This document shows positions 1 to 11,559 of a stretch of 64,000 bases of DNA, one piece after another; within the stretch, counting starts at the first letter, position 1; every line of letters begins with the position of its first letter. Location of the stretch: NCBI GenBank assembly GCA_021464245.1, contig JADCRB010000068.1:7984134-8048133 (forward strand), given 5' to 3'. The notes beneath the pieces are model-generated. The model did no database searches, was not told the origin of the DNA, and saw only the letters and a program-made list of their open reading frames with translations. The translations under genes and the position numbers were made by a program. Source of the stretch: Carallia brachiata. Its lineage: Eukaryota; Streptophyta; Magnoliopsida; Malpighiales; Rhizophoraceae.

Positions 1-143
1 TCTGTATGTATGACTATAATTTACTTTACACATATATTAGGCCATTTTTCTTTACTGGGTTTTCTTCTTCTTTTTGTTTCCTCATTTTTTGCATCCTCTC
101 TCTCACTTTTATTTTACTTATTTATTTGTTTATTTTTTTGCAG

Positions 144-268
144 GTTGTAACCATCTAAAGACAGCTCATGTTCTCATTAAAACTACACCATCTTCAAAGG
201 TTCTTAATCTCAATTCTCACTGTTACTTTGCTGCTGAACTTGTAATAGAGATCATGGAATCAGTTTAG
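144..268 (+). CDS. 3'-terminal exon of an unrecognised gene (partial)
   Basis: A pyrimidine-rich tract ending in TTTTTTTGCAG (acceptor AG at 142-143) precedes an open frame that runs to a TAG at 266-268 and encodes about 41 residues ending in AAELVIEIMESV. The exon enters with two bases of a split codon, so the rest of the gene lies left of the window. An AATAAA-like signal about 180 bases downstream (near 445) fits a plant 3' UTR. I do not recognise the family. The claim rests on the splice acceptor, the composition of the frame and the downstream signal only. It could also be a chance ORF behind a T-rich stretch. Confidence 0.4.
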
Positions 269-529
269 ATAAATCTTCTTTGTGTTTCTTTATGCAATTT
301 GTGAAAATATAAGAGCTGGGGTCTGAGTGTTTTCTTTTATTTTGTTGTTTTTGTTTTTGTCTTTTTTTAAAAAAAAAATTTCCTTTTTTTCCTATTTACT
401 TTGGAATGCTCCCAATGCTGTGCTTGTCCCATGTATTTTTTGTAAATAAATTAACCTAATGCAGCCTTCAATCTCTGCTGATGATCAAGCCAAAGCCCCA
501 GCTGGCAAAAGCGATCTGAGCAACCGACA

Positions 530-2395
530 ATGGACGCATACAATGGAAATGGTTGTCATCAAATTCAATCAAAGATCTTGATCCTTTCGCACCAGGAACA
601 TTTCTGGGTTCTCAAAAACTTTCAAGGAATGGTCCAAGACTATGAGAGGTTGACTTCTTTTTTTAGCAATGTTTTGGATACAGAGATGCAAAATTGAAAG
701 AAGACGGCAAATTCAGTCTTCTGTTGGATCAGGTGGTAAATCCCAATTCAATGAAGATGGTGAGAACGGGAACCCAAATTCTGTAATGCCACCCAATCAT
801 CAAGCTAACTTCATGAAAGCAATGATCAAATTAAGCACTGAAGTGAAGAAACCGAGTGATGATATACCACAAACCATCGAGTAGACTGAATAGCACACTA
901 TCAGCCAAGAATTTGTTTGCAGGGAAGGATATATTGGGTCATGTTGCAGAGTTTTGCAATGAACTGAAGAAGATAGCAGCAAGAGCAAAGGAGAGAGAGA
1001 ACGATGAGAAGGTGATAGAGCAAGAAAGTCATATGGGAGAGAACAAAGTTGTGGTGACTGTGAATGAAGACACTCAAAATATTTTGAGAGAAGTGGATGT
1101 GAAGGGGAAAGATGGGAAACAAACTTTGCTCGAAATGGGTAGAGAGAAATATGAAGGAATCGAAGACCGAAGTAACAAGGAGAAGATGAAGAACAATAAG
1201 TAAGTTAGAATTCTACTTTCTTTTTGAGAAGAATTGGTGATACAAAGAACTTTCCAGTCTTTCTGGCCATGTGCATACAAGCTATTTTTTCCTATCTTTT
1301 TGCTACGACATATAAGTATATGAAGCTATATGGAATACAAACTATTTTACTTATTCACATGAGGTGATAAATTTATGAGTTACTATCGTTTATTTAATTC
1401 ATTGTGCAGAAGAGTTGATGATACAGAGAACTTCCAGTCTCCCTGAATTTGGCAAATGTGAAGAACAAAGGCGAGGAACACTTGCTCCAAACTCGGACTA
1501 ATCCTTCTTCGCTTAATTCTTTTCTGCCATTCGCACAGCTAACAAAGCCACCCCTTCAAAGGCTTTGAAATCCAGACCCATGGTAATTTATGAAACTAGT
1601 TGCATGATTTTTCTCTTACTTCTATTAGAAGAGGAATGCCAGTGGACATGGGAAAATATCTATTTTATGCTTGTATATAAAATTACAGATGCTAAGTTTT
1701 CGTTAGTTTGAGGCAGGCACCGAAGAAGAATAAAAGGAATTCCAAGGTAGAGGCTTTCATCCAAGAGGTGGAATCTGCTATTACTCGACTAACATATATC
1801 TACTTAGGGAAGATGCAATTTGGCAGACAAAAATTTTTGAAGCCAAACGGGAGCTTGAACCATGCATATCATCTGTTCCACAAATAATTCATATATTGCA
1901 GCAATGAAACATTTAGATTGATGTGTTTTAACTCCCTGCTAACTAATTCTAGCAGTTGTTAATTTAAATTCTAGCACCAGAACAATTCAGTTCTCAGAGC
2001 CAGCCCTTTTTGCTTGGAGTTAGGCTAAACCAACTTTGTTGTCCTCAACGATGATCTTTATCTTAGTAGCTTCGCGGCCTTGCATCTTTCAATGCGAACA
2101 TGATCTCAATTATCTGATAAGAAAGGAAGCTCCACCACTTGCATTTTATAGCATATCAACCTTCTCTAATTTTTTTTTTAAAAATTTTATTGTTGTGTTG
2201 AAGGGATGGCGATCTTTGCAGGAAAGGAGAAGTCTTGAAGAAGCGAAGCGGAACAAGGAAATGGCAACGGAGGAAATTGAGGACAAAGGCAGAAAGAAGC
2301 TTTTCCATTATGGATGGAAGAGAAGCAAGAGCCTTGGATGTAGTCTTGGTTTATCAAGCCCTGCGCACTATCCAGCTAAAGTGGTGGTACTATAG
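530..2395 (+). pseudogene. Unrecognised, fragmentary multi-exon gene or gene relic
   Basis: Several stretches look protein-coding but do not join in one frame. Segment 669-884 is open. Segment 856-1203 is open in another frame and encodes a charged, helical-looking stretch that includes AKNLFAGKDILGHVAEFCNE followed by a Lys/Glu-rich part. It ends at a perfect donor-like AA/GTAAGT near 1200. A possible exon follows an AG at 1409. A stretch near 1715-1850 encodes a peptide containing EAFIQEVESAITRLTYIYLG, and 2190-2395 encodes a Lys/Glu-rich segment. The frame change near 880 with no visible intron, and stops between pieces, suggest decay, but unmodelled introns cannot be excluded. I do not recognise the family and assign no function. 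Confidence 0.35.
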
Positions 2396-2399
2396 CAGG

Positions 2400-3151
2400 A
2401 CATCAAAATTCATCCATTGATTCATTCATTCTTTCCAATTAAAACTCATTACAATTCTGCCTTATTTGTTATTCATAGATACATACTCTGACACGCTTAT
2501 ATTACCAACAAAATTACGAACATGTAACTAAGCACTCAATGTATACTTGTAGGTAGGAACTCCTTCCAGCAAACTAAAATGGAGCGCTTCCAAACTAAAA
2601 TGGGGATTAGATTCCTACTCTCCGTTCCCACACAAACTGGGGATGCATTTGATGCTTCGTTTAACGGAAAAGAAAACTATTCTGTATACATATGCCCATC
2701 CATGAGTTGGCGCATGAACGGAAAAATATTCTGCCAGCGTGCAATGTTCAAATCTTGTCAAATTCAATGTTACAAGGGTACTTTTAGTGTGATCACACGG
2801 AAAACGTAATGAGACCTTTAAATTAGATCAAACCGCCTATGTCTACTGGACTGCTGGATAAGGAAGAGTTGTAGCAGCTAAATGCCTAGCTTTGCAGCCC
2901 ATTTCTGGATATCTTCTGAAGATAAAGGACAACTCCCTGTCTCCATATAAGTTTAGAAAGGATTGTGATTTAACTGATAACGGGACATGTATGCGTAATC
3001 CTTCATTGTCGTGTTCAATTTTTACTCTCCAGAAGACAGAAAGAAACCAGAATAACTTGGCCTTATCCTTTCGGACTTTCACTTGAAGAACTAGTCCTTG
3101 CAACAAACATTAAATTTACTTTTTGATGACTCCTCATACATACTATCATAC
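2400..3151. other. Intergenic, nothing recognised
   Basis: Short ORFs occur here (for example 2579-2809 plus) without splice context or a recognisable family. No repeat structure stood out until the MITE that begins at 3152. Confidence 0.6.
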
Positions 3152-3642
3152 GGGATATGCAATTTTAAAGTCTTAAATTTTTATATTTTTTTATATACAA
3201 ATTCTATATTTTTTAAAAGTTTTATTTAAATTTTAGACTATTTAATTTTTTATTAAATTAATATATATGTTCACGAAAAAGTAATCAATTTATTAAAAAA
3301 ATAATTTTAATTTTATAAAAATTATTTTAAAAAAATTAAATACACTAATTAAAAATTTTTTCTATCAAAAAAATATACATTTTACATATTTAATGCGTGT
3401 ATTTATTAATTAAAAAAATTATGTATATATTTGTTGATGAAAAAAATATTTAAATTAATTATTTAATTTTTTTTTAATTTTTATTAATTTAAATTTATTT
3501 ATTAATATATTAATCACTTTTTATAAATAAAAAAATTAATTTAGTAAAAAATTAAAAAATTTAGAATTCGAATTAAATATAAAAAAATTTAAAATTTATA
3601 TAAAAAAATACAAAAATTTAAGATTAAAAAATTGGATATCCC
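3152..3642. mobile_element. AT-rich MITE with long terminal inverted repeats
   Basis: The left end begins GGGATATGCAATTTTAAAGT and the right end, read on the minus strand, begins GGGATATCCAATTTTTTAAT. The match continues with few mismatches for roughly 60 bases (CTTAAATTTTTATATTTTTT against CTTAAATTTTTGTATTTTTT). The interior, about 370 bases, is almost pure A/T without coding capacity. Length, inverted ends and composition fit a non-autonomous DNA transposon. I could not settle the target-site duplication, so the superfamily is open. Confidence 0.7.
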
Positions 3643-4288
3643 CTATCCGTGTGTTGTATATTACTGTAGAGAGAGTGTGTGTGTGTTTTTTTCGGACGAA
3701 AAACTTAAAATCTTTAAAAGAAAAAAACATTTTAAATGGGAAGCTCAAAATGCCACATTACTTCTTGCTCCCTATCCCTTTTTTCCTATATCCACCAATG
3801 TTTTCCCTTTCTATTTTTGAACAAGAATGCATCTCACAACTTTTTTTGAAGCTAACCAAGAAATACCACTTTAATAATATGAACCAAAATAAATAATAAT
3901 AACAACATGAACCGAGTTCCCATGTCTCATCCTGACTTATTTCCCAAAAATACAATTCAAATTGAGCTTTATTTTTATTTTTCTTTTTGAAGGCACATAA
4001 CCTTTTCGGGTAAAAGGATGGCATAAAAACAAAAAAAATGCTATACATTTTAATTGAATTCGAAAATTATAGGCAACCCAAGATTAGAACAAAAGATTAT
4101 TTCTTTATTCACCGGACAATCTGTAGAAACTCATTAGGTCCATGGACGGATCTGTATACAACACAATCCCGCACTGAACCATGAATTTTACAAAAAAGAA
4201 AACAAGAACGAGATGGAAAAAAAAAAAAAAAGGAATTGTACAAGAACAAAAAGAAGAAAAAGGTGGTCAAATCAAAGTCTAATAAAAA
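3643..4288. other. Intergenic, AT-rich, possible 3' UTR of the small minus-strand gene
   Basis: No convincing ORF or structured repeat is visible. The part next to 4288 would be transcribed as the 3' UTR if the small gene at 4289-4501 is real. Confidence 0.5.
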
Positions 4289-4501
4289 TTAATCTAACAA
4301 AAACCTGAAATTGCAAAGGAGGATATCCAAGAGCCTTGACCAGACGAGTCTCGCACGCGGATAGAGTCTATTAGTGTAGACTCTGGACTCCCTGAACAGA
4401 TCTTCCATTGTCTCCACAAAAAGATTCAAGCTTCTCATAGGCGGAACGTACAGCGTCAAAGGCACCGCAGAAAAAGCAATCGTGAAGAACAGCTGCAGCA
4501 T
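4289..4501 (-). CDS. Small predicted membrane peptide, 70 aa, probably conserved in plants
   Basis: A single-exon frame starts MLQLFFTIAFSAVPLTLYVP, a hydrophobic N-terminal segment of about 20 residues that could be a signal anchor. A basic and aromatic stretch follows (motifs FVETMEDLFRES and LYPRARLVWSRLLD), ending FRFLLD and a TAA stop. The composition is protein-like and the hydrophobic-then-amphipathic layout resembles small plant peptides of unknown function that I recall only vaguely, so no name is given. The ATG lies in purine/pyrimidine-mixed 5' sequence with no competing upstream in-frame ATG nearby. An AG/GT near residue 65 could mean that the last few codons belong to an intron instead. 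Confidence 0.5.
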   Translation of the reverse strand: MLQLFFTIAFSAVPLTLYVPPMRSLNLFVETMEDLFRESRVYTNRLYPRARLVWSRLLDILLCNFRFLLD

Positions 4502-4679
4502 CTCTTCAGATGGGTTCTTTGAGATTTCCGTAGGGGAGCGATCGAGAGAGAATGGCCTTTTGGTTGAAATGGTCTTTCTGGGGTTCTTTTATGAATAGAA
4601 GGGAAGATTTTGGAAAATTCTAAGTGATCGAAACAAGTTCTGGATTTGGTCAAAAAAATATATATATAAAACAAGTTCT

Positions 4680-5998
4680 GGAAGCCTTAAGAAATGTCAA
4701 TGTTACGGTTCCTAGTCAACGTAGGAAAGTAAATGAACGAAAAGATAAACGTGTTGTGTTAGCACTTAACAGTTACCTCGAGGTGGTGGTTGGGCGATTC
4801 GGTGTGCTGTATTAGTTTGTATCCGAGCCTTGGTTATGAAAAAAAAAAAACAAGAAGCTCGCTGCTTTTTAGTGTTTTGTTTTTTTTTTCGTTTTGACAT
4901 ATGCTGCCTTTAGCGTTAGAGTACTAGATTCTCTACTTGTTAATGTTGATACGGGAATAAAAGAGATTTATATGGATATAATAATATTTAGATAATAATT
5001 TTATTATAAAAAATAATTGAAATGAGAAATTAAATAATAAAAATAACTCGTCCTCACTTATATAAATTATAACCAACAAGTTTGGAAATACTTTTTTTTG
5101 CCAAAAAAAAAAAATAGCCCTTAATAATTTGACAAAGAAATAAATAAACATCGAGTTTATTTTAATTTTGAATATGTTAAGGATTATAGAGTAGTTATTA
5201 ATAAAAAGAAATATTATTCATATCCTTTAATTAATATATTTAAAATAAATTTTTTTTTTGTTAAAAAAATACTATGAATCTAACATATAATGATGTATTT
5301 ATTTGTAAAAACATTTTAACTTTGCTTTGAGGTTTGACTATTTGGGACAAAATAATGCCGCGTGGCCAGTTTATGTAGCATTAAAAATAGGCGGACGGTA
5401 CTGTACGGTATGAACCAAAAGGGTCCACTTGGAAAATTTGTCATTTGTTTCATGTCTTTTTTCTTTCCTTTTTTTTTTTTAAATAGCAATCTTTATTTTA
5501 ATTTTGCACTTATTTGGTATAAAAGATCATTTGTATTTCATTTTTTGAAATATGTGGAAATACAGTTTATTTAAGAGTAAAAAATTATTTATTTTTTTGT
5601 AAAAAAAATATGAATAATATTTTACATTCTCATCCGAGAGAATTGTGTGATTAAATCTCACTAAATAAGCCAGTTCGATGGTAGTGCTAGATTTATGGGG
5701 GCACTTCAGAAGCCTACTGTAGTCATTGGATCATTCGAAACTTAAAATTTAAAACTTCACAATCAATGTGTTTAAAACATTATCACTAAATTACAATACA
5801 CAATAATTATTTAATTTTTATTTTTAATTTAATCATATAATAATGTGCATAATTATGAGTGCACATGCTCGATAAAATAAATCACTTAATTTTTTGTTCT
5901 TTTTCTTTTCGAATATCCAGGGATAAGGAAGTGCATCCTATCCCACGAGCAGAATTAAGTCAATTATTTTTCGTTGCGTTTACATTAACGATGATACC
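4680..5998. other. Intergenic, nothing recognised
   Basis: AT-rich sequence with homopolymer runs and only short accidental ORFs. It ends at the LINE target site. Confidence 0.6.
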
Positions 5999-6001
5999 GA
6001 A

Positions 6002-6013
6002 GGAAAGAGAGCT
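6002..6013. repeat. LINE target-site duplication, left copy
   Basis: GGAAAGAGAGCT, identical to 11548-11559. It is extended by AA on its left in both places, although the right-hand AA may belong to the poly(A) tail. Confidence 0.85.
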
Positions 6014-6830
6014 TGAAACTATGTGAGCCAACAACCTCCTCCCTCCATGCTTCGAGAATGGTTGAGGTGCAATCAGCAAATTCTGTCCATCGAGATTCAA
6101 AACGAAAACCCTTCTTAGCTCTTCTAGCCTTGTACTCTGAATAAAGGATTAGCGGACGATGATCAGAGCCTATCCGCTGCTCATGGAACAAAAGAGCGCG
6201 TGGACAATCAAGCTGCCATTCTAAATTCGATACCGCCCTATCCAACCTTTCCTCAACCATGCCCTGTCCAACCTGTCCATTCACCCAAGTGAAAGGTGGC
6301 CCTCTAAACTCCAAGTCTACTAGATTACAGTCTTGCAAAAATCCTGGAACAATCTCCGTTTATAGTTATCCACCGGCCTTTTGCCCTTTTGTCAACGCTG
6401 GATGGACAGCATTAAAATCCCCGATACACATCCAAGGGACCCCGCTGGTGGTTTATGACTGCTAAGCTCATGCCATACTCTGCCAAGCTGATCTTATAAG
6501 GGTTACCATAGACACAAGAAATATGCCAAGGTTGGTTGCCCTGAGGATCGTTCCACTTAATATTGAAATAATTTGTGATTTGCTAAGAATTTGCAAACTC
6601 CCATAGTCCCTCCACCAAATAGACAACCTCCAGCTCTACCTACCATCTGGGTCGACAAAATCAGCATAATCAAAGCCCATTCTTCTTTGCCATTTTTGTA
6701 CATAATTCCTTCTCTGCTTCGTCTCCATCAAAAAAACGATATCCGGGCAGTGCCGGCGGATGAGCTCCCTAAGAGCTCTAACTGTCAGGGATTGCCCAAG
6801 TCCCCGACAGTTCCAAGCCAAGATGATCAT
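6014..6830 (-). pseudogene. LINE ORF2 endonuclease domain (inverted segment), frameshifted
   Basis: Reading leftwards from 6830, the frame begins MIILAWNCRGLGQSLTVRAL, the hallmark start of plant L1 apurinic-like endonucleases. It includes the metal-binding Glu region (FLMETKQ). A frame change occurs after about 6636. In another frame near 6400 the catalytic GDFN motif is readable (WMCIGDFNAVHPAL). The last piece (6338 to the TSD) carries GPPFTW and the catalytic SDHRPL. The homology stops within the spacer between endonuclease and RT, at the target site. The protein would normally cut target DNA for insertion. Here it is split by at least two frameshifts and detached from RT by the inversion. 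Confidence 0.85.
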
Positions 6831-7098
6831 TGGCGTGCGTGTGGCTGTAGGCCAGCCACCACCGCCATGTTGTCTTTAGAGAGGTCAGATGCATTCCCGA
6901 GCTGGTCCAATGAAGGACATTGCTCCACTTCCATGTTTTTAACATCCGTAGAAGGAGAAGGCAGAATAACAGAAGAGGGAGACTGAGGAAAGTTACGGGC
7001 TAGGGACTTCATACGTACTCCTTTTTTTTTTGGGTGGGTTTTTATTGTCAGGGGAAAGCCAGTAAGGTTTGATGGGCCTTGAAGGTTGTCTATGGGGG

Positions 7099-8210
7099 TC
7101 AGTCCTGACTCCCAGTCCATTTGGGCACATATGTCTCTGGGTGGGAAGAGGTTGGGTCTGCAGGAAAAGAAGCTTGGTCAGTTTTGGCATGCAAGTGGTT
7201 TGGGCCTTTAGCTTTTTTAGCTGGATTGGAGTTAAGATGGAGGGGAAAGGCCCGTTTCCTATTTGAAGGGTGTGCTGTGATGACATCACCTAAGCTCGTA
7301 GAAGAGTTCACCATTGGATGGGACACCTTGGGAGTAGGGGATCCCAGATTCTGGTCCCTATCGAGAGATATAGCCTGATCAGCAATTTCTTTAATTTTTT
7401 GTTCTCTCTTGCCGCCAATTTGCAGCTTGGGCATAGTAGATTTTTGATGGGACAAGGTTTGACCTTTGGAGCCACTCCCACCTTCACTATCTCGAGCACC
7501 CCCCAACGCCTGCTGTGGCTCAGTCTGAAAAGCAAATTCTGAAACACAGTCTGAGGCTGCAGGACATTTAACGTGTTCAAGGCCATTGGGAGTGGTGCTC
7601 TCTGTCCCCACAGCTGGAACCACTTCCTTTGCCGACCTCGCCTCTCTCTGCGCTGAAACGGTGTTGGCCGGACTCTGCTCTATATCGGCCGGGATAGCAC
7701 CCACTCCCAATTTTCGAGGGAACAGTTGGTCCGCTCGAAGCCAATTGCCATAACGCCCTTGTCGTCCTTCTTCCGAATGCTGAAAGAGACACTTCTTGTC
7801 TGTATGACCCATTCTACCACAGAGAAAACAAAATTCTGGGAGTTTTTCGTAGAAGAAACGGATCCAACACTTGCTTCCATCGGCTTTGGTGGTATAAAAT
7901 CCCGTCCGCAAAGGATCTTCAACTTTCACGCGGACCAATAGCCGCATATAGCTGTGCCAATTCAACACATTATCCAGCGTATAATCAACTTCCATTAACC
8001 CACTAAATAAATTCCCAATCCTATTCGCATTCTCACGGGTCATTTGTTCTAAAGAAAGGCCATGAACTTGGAGCCACATTGGTGAATGTAAGAAATCCAA
8101 CTCTTCAAGAGCTAAGTGTGAAGGCCATTCCTTAACTATGAAGGGCTGGTTGGAGATATTCCATGGTATGCCATTTAACACACGACGCCTTTCGGTTTCC
8201 TCGCTAAGTA
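7099..8210 (-). pseudogene. LINE ORF1 (DUF4283 plus zinc knuckle), 5'-truncated and inverted
   Basis: The minus-strand frame runs from the inversion junction to a stop at 7099. It contains RRRVLNGIPWN and the DUF4283-type core (LHSPMWLQVHGLSLEQMT), then a CCHC knuckle (CFLCGRMGHTDKKC) of the zf-CCHC_4 kind, then a Ser/Pro-rich tail. ORF1 proteins of plant LINEs bind the element RNA. The usual N-terminal 40-50 residues before RRRVLNG are missing, and the few codons beyond 8210 up to the ATG at 8262 are probably plus-strand RT sequence read backwards. The 5' truncation is typical of incomplete reverse transcription. Confidence 0.85.
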
Positions 8211-8219
8211 GTTTTTTTC

Positions 8220-11200
8220 TCAAGAAATGGAGCGCTAGTAAAGTGGGCAATTCCAAGCGCAAAATTGAGGTTCTGCAGCGTGACCTTTTAGCAGTTCAGT
8301 CACAGTCTTCAACAAAACAAACACAGGCACAAGAGCGTCAAATCATTGGCAAACTAGCTGAGGCTTGGAAGATGGAAGAGATGTACTGGCAACAAAAGGC
8401 TAGAATTAATTGGCTTTCGGCGGGTGACAAGAACACGAGGTTTTTTCATGCCATGACCATACGCCGCAAACAAAGGAACAATATTGTGAGGCTTCGAACT
8501 AGCCAAGGATGGGTTGAAGACAGTGAGAAGGTGGCAGATGAGGTGCTGCATTTTTTCAAGGAATTATATCAGGGGGGTGCCGTTGGGAATATGGATGCTA
8601 TTCTCGAGGTTGTGCCTCGCCTGGTTACAGAAGAGATGAATGCTAGCCTTTGTGCGGACGTTTGTGATACTGAGATTGAAACTGCAGTGTTTGACATGGG
8701 CCCTTTGAAGGCACCAGGGCCAGATGGTTTCTCAGGACTATTCTATCAAAAGTATTGGAATATAGTGGGCCCCGATGTGCAAAAAATGGTGAAGGCTTTT
8801 TTCTCTTCTGGCTACCTGCTAAAAGAACTCAACCGTACCCATCTTGCGTTGATACCAAAAGTGCCTAGTCCAATAGAGATCAACAACTATAGGCCAATCA
8901 GCTTGTGCAATTTTGTCTACAAGATAATTTCAAAGATACTAGTTAATCGACTAAAGCCTTGGCTTCCATCTATTGTCTCCCCATGCCAAACGGCCTTTGT
9001 TCCCGGTCGATACATTCAAGATAATATAGTGATTGCACATGAAGCTTTTCATGGATTGAAGCAAATCCGGGGCAGAACGGGGCATATGGCAATAAAGCTT
9101 GATATGCAGAAGGCTTATGATAAAGTTGAATGGTCATTCCTGCAAAGTGTGCTTGTGAGACTGGGTTTTCGGGAATGGTGGATTGCTCGGATTATGCAGT
9201 GTGTATCTACAGTGAGTTATCAGATTTTGATCAATGGTCAAACTACTGCCCCTTTTTATCCGACGCGTGGCTTAAGGCAAGGTGACCCGCTATCTCCATA
9301 CCTATTTATTCTTGTGTCAGATGTACTTGCACGACTCATAGATAAAGCAGTGATGGATGGTGGATTGCGTGGCTTTAAAATAAAGCCGCGATGCCCGGTT
9401 GTTTCCCACATCCTGTTTGCTGATGATACCTTGCTTTTTGGGAGGGCCACACTTGAGGAAACTACAACATTGATGAATATTCTGGATTCCTATTGTATTG
9501 CCTCAGGGCAAGTCGTAAACCTTCATAAGTCAGGCATAGTATTTAGCCGAAATACCCAACCAGAAGCTCAAACATCTATACTGCAGCTCACAGGTATGAA
9601 GGCTCTCGCTGGGGTGACAGGTATTTGGGCCTTCCATCATCTTATGGGAGGTCAAAAAGTGAGGCTCTCCGTTTTATTTCTGAAAGGATTGAACGTAAAC
9701 TTCAATCATGGAAGCAACAGACCCTGTCTCTAGCAGGAAGAGAAGTATTAATCAAATCAGTGGTGCAGGCAATTCCCTCATATGCCATGATGGTATTTAA
9801 ATTTCCTCTGTGTGTTTGTCAAAAAATCAACCAACTGATAGCTAATTTTTGGTGGGGACAACGTGGAGAAGAGTTCAAAATACACTGGGAGAGCTGGAAA
9901 ACCTTATCTTTATCGAAAGCACAAGGTGGGTTAGGTTTTCGAGATCTCCCAGCTTTTAATTTGGCATTGCTGGCAAAGCAAAGTTGGCGCATTCTTCAGG
10001 ATCCCGATGCTTTATGGGTGCGAGTGTTGCGCGGAATCTATTTTCCGTCTGGCAACTTTCTCACTGCAAAACTAGGCCATCGGCCGTCATGGTGCTGGAA
10101 TAGTCTCTTACAGGGAAGAAATCTATTGGAGCGTGGCTTGCGATGGGAGGTAGGGAATGGCAGGCACATAAACGTATGGGAGGATCCTTGGCTTCCTGAT
10201 ATGCCAAATTTTCGAATCCACTCTGTTAGGCCCCCAGCAACAGACATTTTGGTAGTAGGCGATCTTATTCATGGGGGGCTTCATGAATGGAATATGGTTA
10301 AAATAAAGCAGCTCTTCAATCTGGAAGAGGTGCATGCAATTGAGAAGCTTCAGTTGAGTCATGAGGGGGGTCAGGACAAATTAATCTGGAATTTTGACAG
10401 AACTGGTGACTATTCTGTGCGGCAGGGATATCACAAGGCCTTGGAGATATTGCATAGCCCTTCAGCTAGACCAAGCCAGGGGCAAACGTATGATTCAAGT
10501 GTGTGGAGGCAGGTTTGGTCATTGGAGGTTCATCCCAAAGTCAAACAATTCCTGCGTAGAGCTTTGAGAGATGCTCTTCCAACCCAACAAAATCTCTTAA
10601 AGAGAGGCGTGGGGGAGACTGAGGTTTGCCAAATCTGCGGGACGGTGGCTGAAACTACGGTGCATGTATTATTGGGCTGTGAGCATGCTCGGGCAACATG
10701 GTTTGCAAGTCTTGGTTATTATCCAAGGACAGAATCTGTGGAGTCTTTTACTGACTGGTGGGTTGGCATTGCTAGAGAGATGTGCGCACAAAAGACCCCA
10801 GAATTGTTAAATTTTATAGCTTTGCTCTGCTGGAACATCTGGAAATCTAGGAGCTCCTTTTGCATGGAGGGAAGCAAGATTCAGCCTGTACAGACTCTGG
10901 AAAGGGCCTACCAAAACTGGAACGAGACCCCCTTACTTCATTTGCCTGTGGCGCTGCATGTGCCTAGGCCTGGGATTTTCACCTCAACTGTTAGACATTG
11001 GGTGAGGCCCCCTGAAGATGTGGTGAAGTTGAACTGTGATGCTGCTTTTAAAGGGAAGAATGAGTGGTCAGGAATGGCAGTAGTGTGCAGAAATAGCCAA
11101 GGGCATGTCTTGGATGGTGGAATTATGAGACGGAAGGTTACTTCAGCACTTGTTGGTGAGGCTCTCGCTTTGCGTTTGGCCACAAGGATTGCCACCGAGG

Positions 11201-11493
11201 CCAAATGGCACAAAGTGATTTTGGAGACTGATTGTGAAACTCTCTTCAGGGTGGTTCAAGCAACGAAGGGTGCTGGCTTACTAGAGATCAACCAGCTAGT
11301 TAAAGACATCAAGGTGTGGTTCAACCGACATCCACAGGCACAATTGAGTTTGGTCAGAAGAGAGGCAAACCAGGTTGTGGACTGGGTGGCAAAGAATGCA
11401 CGAGACCATCAGTGCTCTTTTGATTGGATGTCACACCCCCCTTCCCAATTGTCTAATTTACTGGCTGCTGATTTATGTACCCAGATGCACTGA
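8220..11493 (+). pseudogene. LINE ORF2 C-terminal part: reverse transcriptase, zf-RVT and RNase H, one frameshift
   Basis: The frame starts within the spacer helix (KKWSASKVGNSKRKIEVLQ) and continues through the RT core: LKAPGPDGFSGLFYQ, the INNYRPISLCN block, AIKLDMQKAYDKVEW with the first catalytic Asp, GLRQGDPLSPYLF, and HILFADDTLLF with the catalytic FADD. Near 9618 the frame shifts. It resumes as GLPSSYGRSKSEAL and continues through the thumb (LSLAGREVLIKSV), a zf-RVT segment (VWSLEVHPKVKQFLRRALRD, CQICGTVAETTVHVLLGC) and an RVT_3 RNase H with its Asp/Glu/Asp residues (LNCDAAF, GEALALRLA, LETDCETL). It ends at 11493, 29 bases before the poly(A). Apart from that frameshift and the lost 5' half it looks well preserved. 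Confidence 0.9.
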
Positions 11494-11547
11494 TTTTGGT
11501 TTATATTAATTTCTATTTGGTCAAAAAAAAAAAAAAAAAAAAAAAAA

Positions 11548-11559
11548 GGAAAGAGAGCT
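11548..11559. repeat. LINE target-site duplication, right copy
   Basis: GGAAAGAGAGCT immediately follows the A25 tract (11523-11547) and matches the left copy at 6002-6013 in all 12 bases. Confidence 0.85.

Larger units (their letters stand above)
6000..11559 (+). mobile_element. LINE (plant L1 type with RNase H), 5'-inverted, with target-site duplication
   Basis: The 3' part (about 8225 to 11547) lies on the plus strand and holds reverse transcriptase, a zinc-binding RVT region, RNase H and a terminal A25 tract. The 5' part (about 6014 to 8210) lies on the minus strand and holds ORF1 and the endonuclease. GGAAAGAGAGCT occurs at 6002-6013 and again at 11548-11559 directly after the poly(A). 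It extends to 14 bp if the two preceding A residues are counted. The endonuclease end sits beside the left flank. The plus-strand part starts only a few residues further along the element, which is the order expected from twin priming. ORF1 and endonuclease are truncated or frameshifted and RT has one frameshift, so this copy is dead. Confidence 0.9.

Noticed and set aside
8138..8220. N-terminal part of the long plus-strand RT frame
   Set aside because: It is the reverse reading of the inverted ORF1 segment and not part of the RT protein.
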